From: an uncultured Thermomicrobiales bacterium
GTDB lineage: Bacteria; Chloroflexota; Chloroflexia; Thermomicrobiales; UBA6265
Assembly (NCBI GenBank): GCA_902806325.1
Contig: CADCWE010000192.1
Span: forward strand, 1 to 54,974
Direction: 5' to 3'
DNA length: 54,974 nucleotides
The notes under the pieces were generated by a model. The model saw only the letters and a program-made list of their open reading frames with translations, had not been told where the DNA came from and did no database searches. The stretch's first letter is position 1. The number at the start of each line of letters is the position of its first letter. A program made the translations under genes and the position numbers. Shown here piece after piece: positions 16,578 to 24,806 of this stretch.

Positions 16578-16605
16578 TTGACGGAGGGATCGGCGCCGCT
16601 ATACT
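16578..16605 (+). promoter_or_regulatory. Promoter of dnaJ
   Basis: TTGACG (16578-16583), 16-base spacer, TATACT (16600-16605), seven bases downstream of the CIRCE element. Confidence 0.65.
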
Positions 16606-16661
16606 TGCCGAGCGCAAGCAAGCCCCGTACCCCGATCGCCACTCGCGGACCGTAGGATACG

Positions 16662-17792
16662 ATGACCGACAAGCGCGACTACTACGAGGTGCTTGGCCTC
16701 GGCCGCACCGCCACGGCCGACGAGCTGAAGCGGGCGTACCGCAAGCAGGCCCGCCAGTTCCACCCCGATGTGAACCCCGAACCGGGCGCCGAGGAACGCT
16801 TCAAAGAGGTCACCGAAGCGTACGAGGTGCTGTCCGATCCCGACCGGCGAGCCGCCTACGATCGGTTTGGCCACGCCGCGGCCGGCGCCGGTGCCGGCGG
16901 CGATCCGTTCGGTTTCGGCGGCTCGCCGTTTGGTGACCTCTTCGAGAGCTTCTTCGGCGGCGCGGCGACCAACACCGGTCGCCGAAGGAACGCGCCCCAG
17001 CGCGGTGCCGACCTTCAGGTGTCGGTCGACCTGACGTTCGAGGAGGCCGTTTTCGGCGCCGAGAAGGACGTCGAGGTCGGTCGCCTCGAAACCTGCGAGG
17101 CGTGCCAGGGGACCAAGATGCGGGACGGCCAGACACCTCCCCGCTGCTCCACCTGCGGTGGCAGCGGGGAGGTGCGGCGGGTTCAGCAGACGATCCTCGG
17201 CCAGTTCATGTCGGCCGCGCCGTGCTCGACGTGCCAGGGCGAAGGCGTGATCGTCTCCGACCCGTGCCCGATTTGCCGTGGCCGGGGTCGCACCAGTCAG
17301 GTGCGCACCATCACCGTCTCCATCCCGCCTGGGATTGACGAGAACGCGACGTTGCGCCTTTCCGGACAGGGCGAAGGCGGCGCCCAGGGTGTGACGCCGG
17401 GCAATCTCTACGTCAAGGTCCGCGTGGCGCCGCACCCGCTGTTCACCCGCCAGAACAAGACGATCCAATTCCAGGTCGGGATCAACGTCGCTCAGGCGGC
17501 GCTCGGCGACGAGATCGAGGTCGCGACGCTCGACGGCCCCGCGGCGCTCAAGGTGTCGGCCGGCACCCAGTCCGGTCAGCAGTTCCGGTTGCGCGGCAAG
17601 GGCGTGCCGGATCTCCGCGGCGGCGACCGGGGCGACCAGATCGTGACCGTCCAGGTGATGACGCCGCGCGAGCTTTCCGATGAGCAACGGGAGTTGTTCG
17701 AGCTGCTGGCGGAATCCCTCGGCAGCGAGATCACCCAGCAATCGGCCCACCGCTCCTTCTTCGACAAGGTCAAGGACGCCCTCGGCGTCTAG
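16662..17792 (+). CDS. dnaJ: Chaperone DnaJ
   Basis: Hsp40 cochaperone that stimulates the DnaK ATPase and delivers substrates. J domain at residues 6-70 with HPD at 34-36; Gly/Phe-rich linker ([20 protein letters not shown]) at about 79-98. The zinc region has four Cys pairs: [23 protein letters not shown] and CPICRGRG. The first lacks the final Gly-x-Gly. Two C-terminal beta domains follow; 376 residues. It stands alone with its own CIRCE-controlled promoter, without dnaK or grpE. Confidence 0.97.
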   Translation: MTDKRDYYEVLGLGRTATADELKRAYRKQARQFHPDVNPEPGAEERFKEVTEAYEVLSDPDRRAAYDRFGHAAAGAGAGGDPFGFGGSPFGDLFESFFGGAATNTGRRRNAPQRGADLQVSVDLTFEEAVFGAEKDVEVGRLETCEACQGTKMRDGQTPPRCSTCGGSGEVRRVQQTILGQFMSAAPCSTCQGEGVIVSDPCPICRGRGRTSQVRTITVSIPPGIDENATLRLSGQGEGGAQGVTPGNLYVKVRVAPHPLFTRQNKTIQFQVGINVAQAALGDEIEVATLDGPAALKVSAGTQSGQQFRLRGKGVPDLRGGDRGDQIVTVQVMTPRELSDEQRELFELLAESLGSEITQQSAHRSFFDKVKDALGV

Positions 17793-17805
17793 CGGCCTGG
17801 TCTGT

Positions 17806-18663
17806 TCAAACGCCGAAGCGGACGTTTCGTTCGACCCGATACAGTGCTACCCACAATGCCGCGACCACGCTCAGCAGCGCGATCGCGCCGCCGCCGACCA
17901 CCAGCGACCAGCCGAGCGGCGCCAAGCCTCCCACCCGCCACGTCAGGAGGCTCGTTAGTGACGATGGCACCCCGGTGGCGAAGACGATCAGCCGTGCGGC
18001 GGCGGCGAACGTGGTCACGCTGAACGCCGCCCCGCAGGCAAAGCCGAACAGCCGACCGACCAGTCTCGTCGAGCGTTGGACGTGGTCGGCGTCAAAGGTG
18101 GGCGCGACCGCCGACGCCGCGGTGTCGATCGCGACGTAGCCGAACGTCGCCCAGGCGACCAACACCATCATCGCCAGGAACTGCGTCGCGGTCGCGCCCC
18201 GGACGAGGCAGACGGCGACGGACACCGCTTCGCTGGCGACCAGCACCGGGAACAACGACGCCACGACCTTGGCGGCAAGCAGCGCCCGCGGTTGGATCGG
18301 CAAGGTGCGCAGCAGGTGGATGGAGCGTCGCTCGACGCCGAAGGCGACGATGGAGATCCCCAGCGATGCGCCCCAGGGGATCAACGCTAGCGTCCCCGCA
18401 CCCAGCCAGGATCCGAGTTCCGGGACATCGGACGGCGCGCGGGTTTCCCGGCGGCTGAGGGTGATCGTGTAGAGCACCACCATCCCCAGCGGCCAGACCG
18501 CGTCACTCAAGCGCCGCAGATCGCGCCTCATCGTCAGCCACTCCTTGCTGACGAGTGGGCCAATCGACCCCGGCAGCAGCGCGAGCGGACTCAGAAGCCC
18601 CGAAAGCGCGGGTCCGGCGATTCTCGTCCGCGGCACCAGGGTCGCGGCGCGAAACGCGTCCAC
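17806..18663 (-). CDS. ABC-2 type permease, probably the remnant of a decayed exporter
   Basis: Membrane protein with about six predicted helices (for example VWPLGMVVLYTITL, FLAMMVLVAWATFGYVAI, WSLVVGGGAIALLSVVAAL). GPLVSKEWLTMRRDLRRLSD before the first helix resembles the start of the second half of larger ABC exporters, so the N-terminal half may have been lost. It follows the broken ATPase at seven bases. A GTG start is used, but no ribosome site supports it. Because its ATPase partner lacks Walker A, the pair is unlikely to work. Confidence 0.55.
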   Translation of the reverse strand: MDAFRAATLVPRTRIAGPALSGLLSPLALLPGSIGPLVSKEWLTMRRDLRRLSDAVWPLGMVVLYTITLSRRETRAPSDVPELGSWLGAGTLALIPWGASLGISIVAFGVERRSIHLLRTLPIQPRALLAAKVVASLFPVLVASEAVSVAVCLVRGATATQFLAMMVLVAWATFGYVAIDTAASAVAPTFDADHVQRSTRLVGRLFGFACGAAFSVTTFAAAARLIVFATGVPSSLTSLLTWRVGGLAPLGWSLVVGGGAIALLSVVAALWVALYRVERNVRFGV

Positions 18664-18669
18664 CCTCGC

Positions 18670-19300
18670 TCATGCCGGGACAGCGACGGGGCGACGAAGA
18701 TCGAGTGCGAAATGCGCCCGCGCCACCCAGCCGGTCAGGGCGAGAAAGATGTTCTCCAGCGAGGCGCCCGGAAGGCGGACAAGCACGGCCAACTCCGGCA
18801 AGGTTCCGATCGCCGTGAACCGACCGCCGTCGAGGATCGGGACCCGGTCGCATATCTGCTCGGCGATCGCCAGCACGTGGGCGGTCATAAAGACGGTCGC
18901 GCCGCGGGTGCAGACATCGCGCAGGACGTCGTTTATGACGCGGTCGCTGCGCGGGTCGAGGGCGTTGGTCGGTTCGTCGAGGAACAGCACCGCTGGTTGA
19001 TGGATCAGTACCGACGCCAGAGCGACCTTCTGTCGCATCCCCTGGCGAGTAGGTCTCGATGGACAACCGGGCCGCGCCGTGCATCTCGAACGCCCGGAGC
19101 AGCGATTTTGCCCGCTCGTCCCGAAACCGGGCCGGCGCCCCGTAGACGTCGGCGGTGAAGTACAGGAACTCGCGGCCGGGCAAATCGTCGTAGCGGAACG
19201 GCTGCTCGGGTATGTAATCGATCGTCTGCTTCAGGGCCAAGGGTTGGCGGACCACGTCGAACCCCCCCACCAGCGCCGTGCCGGCGGTCGGCTGATTCCC
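18670..19300 (-). pseudogene. ABC transporter ATPase, truncated and frameshifted
   Basis: The sequence begins in the middle of an ABC-2 ATPase (NQPTAGTALVGGFDVVRQP), so Walker A is missing. It runs through PEQPFRYDDLPGREFLYFTA to LSIETYS, then changes frame at about 19038-19046. One extra C turns the expected YSQGMRQKVALAS signature into a different reading. The second frame contains VLFLDEPTNALDPRSDR (Walker B and D-loop) and FMTAHVLAIAEQ with the switch His. The evidence is the two overlapping frames that together give one ABC ATPase. Confidence 0.75.
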
Positions 19301-19517
19301 GCCCGTAGTTGTCGAGGTACATCTCCATGTCGCGGACGCGGTTGGAGCACTGGAGTTCCCGGTTGGAGAGTTTTTCGACCTCGCTGTTGGTTTTGGTCAA
19401 CAGCATCGCGATCTCGTGCAGCGCCTGGATCGAGTGGACCAATTCGCGCCGGCAATCGTCCTCGATCGCGACGATCCGATCGGCGACTTCCTTGGTTTGC
19501 GGCGACGGCAAGACCAT
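19301..19517 (-). pseudogene. 5' fragment of a coiled-coil sensor-like gene, fused to the ATPase remnant
   Basis: About 72 residues, MVLPSPQTKEVADRIVAI through LVHSIQALHEIAMLLTKTNS to MEMYLDNYGR, forming an amphipathic helix. It resembles the N-terminal coiled coil of DegS-type histidine kinases; that match is from memory and weak. The frame runs straight into ABC-ATPase DNA in a wrong frame, so the rest of this gene is gone. The junction at about 19291-19305 looks like a deletion endpoint. Confidence 0.45.
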
Positions 19518-19630
19518 CGGGGTAGGCCATCGTTCAGGTGCGGCGTCGGGTGGTCAACGCTGTCCACCCCTCATTCGCAGGATAGGGCGCGGCCGGTGGT
19601 ACGGCCATGTGACCTTCGTCCCGAAGACGG

Positions 19631-19720
19631 GGAGGCGGGGAGGCGGCGGGGTGGGAAGTAAGGCCGTCGTACTGGCGTCTGGCGACCGGCGACTTCGTTC
19701 CTTCCCGTCTCCCCGCCTCC
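19631..19720. repeat. Inverted G/C-rich repeat upstream of tRNA-Gln
   Basis: GGAGGCGGGGA (19631-19641) pairs with TCCCCGCCTCC (19710-19720), 68 bases apart. The left arm is also part of a tandem GGGGAGGCGGGGAGGCGG. The 19518-19727 gap otherwise holds nothing recognisable. Confidence 0.4.
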
Positions 19721-19727
19721 GTGGCGC

Positions 19728-19757
19728 TTGACACCACGATCCGCGGCGGCGTAGGAT
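19728..19757 (+). promoter_or_regulatory. Promoter of tRNA-Gln
   Basis: TTGACA (19728-19733), 18-base spacer, TAGGAT (19752-19757). The start falls about 15 bases before the mature tRNA. Confidence 0.7.
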
Positions 19758-19779
19758 GCCGCGTGGCCGGGACCATCCT

Positions 19780-19853
19780 TGGCGGGTGGTGAAAAGGTAT
19801 CACAAGGGTCTTTGGAACCTTTGTTCCAGGTTCGAATCCTGGCCCGCCAGCCA
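19780..19853 (+). tRNA. tRNA-Gln (anticodon TTG)
   Basis: Cloverleaf seen directly: acceptor TGGCGGG/CCCGCCA, D stem GTG/CAC, anticodon stem AGGGT/ACCTT with loop CTTTGGA (anticodon TTG), T stem CCAGG/CCTGG around TTCGAAT, discriminator G, and an encoded CCA. U1-A72 pairing is typical of tRNA-Gln. It is followed by glmU on the same strand with no clear terminator between. Confidence 0.95.
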
Positions 19854-19978
19854 ACGGCCGGTCGGAGCCTTCTCCCCATGCTGCTCCGCGCGTTCCGCGT
19901 CCGCGAACCGGCCCTGTTCACCTGGCTCGGCTTCGCCTACCCGGATGCCGGTTCGCCTTCGCCCGGTGCGAACCGCGC

Positions 19979-21424
19979 GTGATCGCCCATTCCCTTGTGT
20001 CGAATCCGCCGCCGCCGGACTCCGGTGACGGGGTCGCGCTGGTCGTCCTCGCCGCCGGCGATGGGACTCGGATGCGCTCCGGGCTGGCGAAACCGCTCCA
20101 TCCGGTGGCCGGGCTGCCGATGGTGCTCCACGTCTTGCGCGCCGGAGCGGCGATCGGCCCGTTGTCCACGACCCTCGTCGTTGGGCGGAACTCGTCCGAC
20201 CTCGCCGCGCGGATCGGCCTGGACGGCGCGGTGCGGACGGTGATCCAAGATCCGCCGCTGGGCACCGGCGATGCCGTGCGCCGCGCGCTGCCCAGCACCG
20301 GCAACGCCGCGTGGATCGTGATGCTCTTCGCCGACCATCCGCTGCTGACCGGCGCGACCGTGGTGCGGCTGGTGGACGGCGCCCGGAACTCCGGTGGCCG
20401 GGTGACCGTGTTGAGCTGCGTCCTGCCGGATGCCCAAACCTACGGGCGCGTCCAGCGCGACGAGCACGGGCGGGTGGTGCGGATCGTCGAGTTTAAGGAC
20501 GACGACCCCGCCGACCGCCGTGGGCCGACGGAGATCAACAGCGGGATGATGGTGATGGACGCGGCCTGGGCCCGCGACGCCCTCGACCGCTTGGAACCCA
20601 GTCCGGCCAGCGGCGAGTACTACGTGACCGAACTGGTCGCCCTCGCCGTGGCGGAGGGCGCCGCCGGTGCTGCCTGGCCGGTTGCCGCCGTCCAAGCCGA
20701 TCCGGACACCGCACTCGGGATCAACGACCGGAGGCAGCTCGCGACGGCGGACGCGGTTGCACGGCGCCGGATCCGGGATCGGCTCCTCGATTCCGGGGTC
20801 ACGCTGGTCGGACCAGAGACGATCTTTGTCGACGAGGACGTGGTGGTCGGGCCGGACACCACCATCCTGCCGTTCACGGTCCTGCGCGGGGCGACGACGA
20901 TCGGCTCCGGGTGCGAGATCGGCCCGCAGGCGGTGCTGGACGGGGTGACGGTGGAGGACGGGGTTCGGATCGGGTCGGCCACCATCGAGCGGAGCGCGAT
21001 CGGCTCCCGGTCGGACATCGGCCCGTACGCCCACCTCCGCCCGGGAACCATCATCGGCTCCGGCGTCCACGTCGGCAACTACGCCGAGATCAAGAACGCG
21101 CGCATCGGCGACGGGGCGCGCGTCGGCCACGTCAGCTACATCGGCGACGCCAGCGTCGGCGCGCGGACCAATATCGGCGCCGGCACGATCACCGCCAACT
21201 ACGACGGCGTCGCCAAGCACCGGACCGACATCGGCGAGGACGCGTTCATCGGCAGCGACACGATCTTGCGGGCGCCGGTGCGCGTCGGTGATCGGGCCGT
21301 CACCGGCGCGGGGTCGGTCGTCACGCGCGACGTGCCACCCGGCGCGACCGCCGTCGGCGTTCCCGCCCGGATCGTCAAGCGGGCACCGGAGCCGGCGCCA
21401 GAACCCACGAAAGGCGATCGCTAG
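19979..21424 (+). CDS. glmU: Bifunctional GlmU: N-acetylglucosamine-1-phosphate uridylyltransferase / glucosamine-1-phosphate acetyltransferase
   Basis: Makes UDP-GlcNAc for peptidoglycan. The N-terminal pyrophosphorylase has VVLAAGDGTRMRSGLAKPLH at 22-41, FADHPLL and GEYYVTELV. From about residue 260 a left-handed beta-helix of hexapeptides follows, with RPGTIIGSGVHVGNYAEIKN and GAGTITANYDG for acetyl-CoA and glucosamine-phosphate binding. 481 residues, slightly longer than usual at the N-terminus. The GTG start overlaps the TGA of a possible 34-codon frame beginning ATG at 19878; no good ribosome site is visible. One base or less separates it from prs. Confidence 0.95.
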   Translation: MIAHSLVSNPPPPDSGDGVALVVLAAGDGTRMRSGLAKPLHPVAGLPMVLHVLRAGAAIGPLSTTLVVGRNSSDLAARIGLDGAVRTVIQDPPLGTGDAVRRALPSTGNAAWIVMLFADHPLLTGATVVRLVDGARNSGGRVTVLSCVLPDAQTYGRVQRDEHGRVVRIVEFKDDDPADRRGPTEINSGMMVMDAAWARDALDRLEPSPASGEYYVTELVALAVAEGAAGAAWPVAAVQADPDTALGINDRRQLATADAVARRRIRDRLLDSGVTLVGPETIFVDEDVVVGPDTTILPFTVLRGATTIGSGCEIGPQAVLDGVTVEDGVRIGSATIERSAIGSRSDIGPYAHLRPGTIIGSGVHVGNYAEIKNARIGDGARVGHVSYIGDASVGARTNIGAGTITANYDGVAKHRTDIGEDAFIGSDTILRAPVRVGDRAVTGAGSVVTRDVPPGATAVGVPARIVKRAPEPAPEPTKGDR

Positions 21425-22363
21425 ATGGACGGGCGGCTACAGATTTTCGCCGGCACGTCGCATCCCCGGCTGGCGGCGGCGATCATGGAGGAACTGGAGG
21501 CGCCGTTGGGCCGCGCGCTGGTCGGCACGTGGAAGAACGGGGAAACGCGGGTCAAGCTGGACGAAAACGTCCGCGGCTCGGACGTGTTCGTGATCCAGTC
21601 CGTCTGCAACCCCTACGACCACCACCTGATGGAACTCCTGCTGATCACCGACGCCCTGAAGCGAGCCTCGGCGGCGCGGATCACGGCGGTGATCCCCTAC
21701 TACGGCTACGCCAAACAGGAGAAAAAAACCTCCGGCCGCGAGCCGATCTCCGCCAAGCTGGTCGCGAATCTGATCGTCACCGCCGGGGCGGATCGCGTCC
21801 TCACCCTCGATCTCCACGCGCCCGCGATCGAAGGGTTCTTCGACATTCCGGTCGATCACCTGCGGGCGACGCCGCTGCTGGCCCGCCACCTCCGACGGGA
21901 GCTGGAGGACGGCGTGGTGGTGGTCAGCCCGGACGCCGGCGGGGTGGCCAGGGCGGAGGATTTCCGGGTCCGGGTCGGCGGTTCGTTGGCCATCATCTCC
22001 AAACGCCATCCCGATCCGGACCACACGGAAATCTTGGAGATGATCGGCGACGTCAACGGCCGCGTCGCCGTGATCGTCGACGACATGATTTCCACCGGTG
22101 GCACCCTCGTCCTCGCGGCGGAACTGCTGCGGGAACGCGGGGCGGCTCGCGTGCTGGCGACGGCGACCCACGGCATCTTCGCCGGTGATGCGCTCTCGAT
22201 CATCGACCGGTCCCCGATCGAGCAATTGCTGGTCACCGACACGGTGCCGCTACCCGACCCGGGAATCGGTTCCAAACTCCAGGTGATGACCGTGGCGCCG
22301 CTGCTGGCGGAGGCGATCATGCGCATCCACAAGGATCTCAGCGTCAGCGTCCTCTTTACCTGA
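21425..22363 (+). CDS. prs: Ribose-phosphate pyrophosphokinase (PRPP synthetase)
   Basis: Transfers pyrophosphate from ATP to ribose 5-phosphate, giving PRPP for nucleotides, His and Trp. Marks: TWKNGETRVKLDENVRGSDV, YGYAKQEKKTSGREPISAK, the cation-binding signature DLHAPAIEGFFDIPVD, and the PRPP loop VIVDDMISTGGTL. 312 residues, class I length. Its ATG follows the glmU stop with no gap; glmU-prs is a conserved pair in many bacteria. A T-less hairpin lies just after it (CGCCGGA 22371-22377 / TCCGGCG 22382-22388). Confidence 0.97.
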   Translation: MDGRLQIFAGTSHPRLAAAIMEELEAPLGRALVGTWKNGETRVKLDENVRGSDVFVIQSVCNPYDHHLMELLLITDALKRASAARITAVIPYYGYAKQEKKTSGREPISAKLVANLIVTAGADRVLTLDLHAPAIEGFFDIPVDHLRATPLLARHLRRELEDGVVVVSPDAGGVARAEDFRVRVGGSLAIISKRHPDPDHTEILEMIGDVNGRVAVIVDDMISTGGTLVLAAELLRERGAARVLATATHGIFAGDALSIIDRSPIEQLLVTDTVPLPDPGIGSKLQVMTVAPLLAEAIMRIHKDLSVSVLFT

Positions 22364-22439
22364 CCGGGATCGCCGGAGCGTTCCGGCGGTGGGACCACTT
22401 GGGGCGCGTGCTGGCCGCGACCGGCGATGGTTGAATGGG

Positions 22440-23777
22440 ATGAGCCTCGACAGTTGGATCCGGATCGCGCTCGTCCTCCTCGCCGTGGCGGTGCTGGCCG
22501 TCGCCGCGATCGGCGAAACCTTGGTCCGCGCGGCGCCGCGCGCGGAGCCGCGGCGGAGCGCCGACCACGACGGAGACGGACGGCCCGCCGGCGCCGTGGC
22601 CGACGAACGTCGCTTGGTGGAGCGGGGGCTGTTGGCCGTCGGCGCGGTCGCGGTCGCGGTCGCTTCGGTGCTGATCACGACCGTGTTGCGAGACGAGGTC
22701 GGCACGGCGGAGCACGTGCTGGCGGTGATCGGTGTGGGCGCGGTCTACCTGGTCCTGGGATTGGCCTTACCGGCCGCGGTCGCGGCGACGCGGCCGGTGG
22801 GGAATCGGGACGCGTTGCCTTGGCTCGCCGCCTGGCTGGTCCGAATCGGGCGCCCGATGGCCAAGGCAGCGGCGGCGGCGGAATCGGCGATCGCGCGGGT
22901 TCTGCCCCGTCCGTCCGAGGATCACCCCGCGTCCCCATCCGTTGGCGACGACTCGACGGCGGCCACGGCGGACCGGGCGTCCGCCGCCGCCGCCGAGCGC
23001 GAGATGATCGCCGGCGTGCTGGACCTTCCGGAGACCACGGTGCGCGAGATCATGGTACCCCGGGTCGACATCGTCGCGGTGGAGCTGTCCATCGCGCCGA
23101 AAGAACTGCTGACCCGGATCTTGGCCGCCGGGCACTCCCGGATCCCGGTCTACGCCGAAACGATCGACCAGATCCGGGGCATCCTCTACGCAAAGGACCT
23201 GCTGCCCTTCGTCGTCGGGGAGGACGCTCTGCCGCCGATGGAGGAACTGGCACGGCCGGCCCACATCGTGCCGGAGTCGAAGCCGGTGGCCGACCTGCTG
23301 CGCGAGCTGCGCCGGTCCAAGGTCCACATCGCGATCGTGGCCGACGAGTACGGTGGCACCGCCGGCTTGGTGACCATCGAAGACATCCTGGAGGAGATCG
23401 TCGGCGAGATCCAGGACGAGTACGACACCGAGCAGGCGCTGTTCGAGCGCGTCTCTGACGATGTGCTGCTGGCCGACGGCCGATTGCCGGTGGCCGACGC
23501 CGAGGACGCGCTCGGGTTGGAGATCGGCGACGAGGACGACGATTTCGACAGCCTCGGCGGCTTCGTCCAAAAGCAGTTGGGACGGTTACCCCGTAGCGGC
23601 GACCGTTTCGAGACCGCCCAGCTTCTGGTCGAGATCCTTGTGGTCGATCGGCACCGGGTGCGCCAACTTCGGTTGACCCGCACGCGACTTCCGAGGGGTG
23701 GCGACCCCGGAGCGACTCCAGTCGGGCCGGACGACGGCGACCGGCGGCTGTTCCCGACCGCCGATCATCCATTGTGA
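22440..23777 (+). CDS. CorC/HlyC-type CBS-pair membrane protein with reduced CNNM domain
   Basis: Putative ion transporter or Mg/Co-resistance protein. About three N-terminal helices (IALVLLAVAVLAVAAIG; LLAVGAVAVAVASVLITTVL; VLAVIGVGAVYLVLGLALPA) take the place of the CNNM/DUF21 domain. REIMVPRVDIVAVELS opens a CBS pair ending in VADEYGGTAGLVTIEDILEE. A CorC_HlyC domain (ADGRLPVADAEDALGLEI to QLLVEILVVDRHRVRQL) closes the chain. The CNNM part lacks the usual Ser-rich GSE motif, so transport by the standard mechanism is uncertain. 445 residues; its stop overlaps the birA start. Confidence 0.85.
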   Translation: MSLDSWIRIALVLLAVAVLAVAAIGETLVRAAPRAEPRRSADHDGDGRPAGAVADERRLVERGLLAVGAVAVAVASVLITTVLRDEVGTAEHVLAVIGVGAVYLVLGLALPAAVAATRPVGNRDALPWLAAWLVRIGRPMAKAAAAAESAIARVLPRPSEDHPASPSVGDDSTAATADRASAAAAEREMIAGVLDLPETTVREIMVPRVDIVAVELSIAPKELLTRILAAGHSRIPVYAETIDQIRGILYAKDLLPFVVGEDALPPMEELARPAHIVPESKPVADLLRELRRSKVHIAIVADEYGGTAGLVTIEDILEEIVGEIQDEYDTEQALFERVSDDVLLADGRLPVADAEDALGLEIGDEDDDFDSLGGFVQKQLGRLPRSGDRFETAQLLVEILVVDRHRVRQLRLTRTRLPRGGDPGATPVGPDDGDRRLFPTADHPL

Positions 23778-24544
23778 CCGAGCGGTTGATCGGGCGCCGG
23801 ATCGTCCGGCGCCAGACCGTCACCAGCACGATGGACGAGGCCGCGAGACTGGCCTCCGCTGGAGAGCCGGAGGGGACGGTGGTGGTCGCCGAGAACCAGA
23901 CCGACGGGCGGGGGCGGGCGGGTCGGTCTTGGGCCGCGCCGCCGGGCACCGGGCTCTTGTTTTCGGTCGTCCTGCGGCCGGCGGTGGCACCGGCCTCGCT
24001 CGGGGTGATGGGCCTGCTGGCCGGGGTGGCGGTCGCCGAGGGGATCGAGGCAATAACCGGCCTCGGCTGCCGGTTGAAGTGGCCGAACGACGTTTGGCTG
24101 GACGGCAAGAAGGTTGCCGGCATCCTGACCGTGTCCCGGCTGGCGGAGGAACACCGGCCGCTCGTGACGATCGGCGTCGGAATCAACGTCAACCTTCCTA
24201 TCTCGACCCTGCCGGCCGGGGCGACCAGCCTCCTCGCCGAGACGGGCGAAACGTTCGAGCGGGCGGCGCTTCTCGATCGCGTCCTCGCCGGCCTCGACGA
24301 CGCCTACGCCGCGTTTGTCGCCGGGAAGGGGTCGGCCGATCTGACGGGCTGGCGAACCCGGGCCGCGCTGGTCGGCGAAACCGTGTCCGTGCTCGGCACC
24401 GATCGGACGTGGACCGGGGTGTTGCGGGACGTCGCGGGGGACGGAGCGTTGCTCCTCGAAACGACGGATGGCCGCCTGGTCCGCATCCTGAGCGGAGACC
24501 TGGTCCGGGGACCGCGTCCGGCCGCGATGCGCGACGCCCCATAG
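23774..24544 (+). CDS. birA: Biotin--[acetyl-CoA-carboxylase] ligase, monofunctional
   Basis: Activates biotin to biotinyl-AMP and attaches it to carrier-protein lysine. TVTSTMDEA, then GRGRAGRSWAAPPGTGLLFS (adenylate loop) and LKWPNDVWLDGKKVAGIL are the family core; a small C-terminal SH3-like domain follows (GETVSVLGTDRTWTGVLRDV). At 256 residues it lacks the DNA-binding domain, so it is the non-repressor class. GTG start overlaps the preceding TGA as GTGA, indicating coupling to the CorC-like gene. Confidence 0.95.
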   Translation: MTERLIGRRIVRRQTVTSTMDEAARLASAGEPEGTVVVAENQTDGRGRAGRSWAAPPGTGLLFSVVLRPAVAPASLGVMGLLAGVAVAEGIEAITGLGCRLKWPNDVWLDGKKVAGILTVSRLAEEHRPLVTIGVGINVNLPISTLPAGATSLLAETGETFERAALLDRVLAGLDDAYAAFVAGKGSADLTGWRTRAALVGETVSVLGTDRTWTGVLRDVAGDGALLLETTDGRLVRILSGDLVRGPRPAAMRDAP

Positions 24545-24707
24545 CATCCTCCCAAGACCGGTGCGCGGGTCGAAAACCGGCGGCAACACGAGTCCGCGCC
24601 CGTCGCCGGGCACGGACACGCCGACCGTCGTCGATCGCGACCCGGTCTGGGATCGACGGGCGGCGGTGGGGAGGCGATCCGGCGCGGAACGCGATCCCAA
24701 GCCGCCG

Positions 24708-24736
24708 TTGTCCGGGGCTTGCCGCGGGCCTATACT
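24708..24736 (+). promoter_or_regulatory. Promoter of the acyl-CoA oxidation operon
   Basis: TTGTCC (24708-24713), 17-base spacer, TATACT (24731-24736), about 65 bases before the acyl-CoA dehydrogenase start. The rest of the birA gap shows no gene. Confidence 0.6.
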
Positions 24737-24806
24737 GCCCCGTCGCGCGGGAGCAACACGAACCGCGCCGGGAAGCGCCGGCGACGGTGGAGAGGGCCGG
24801 ACAAGG

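Noticed and set aside
19780-19853. tRNA-Gln as an attachment site of an integrated element
   Set aside because: No integrase, no direct repeat of the tRNA 3' end and no phage-type genes nearby.
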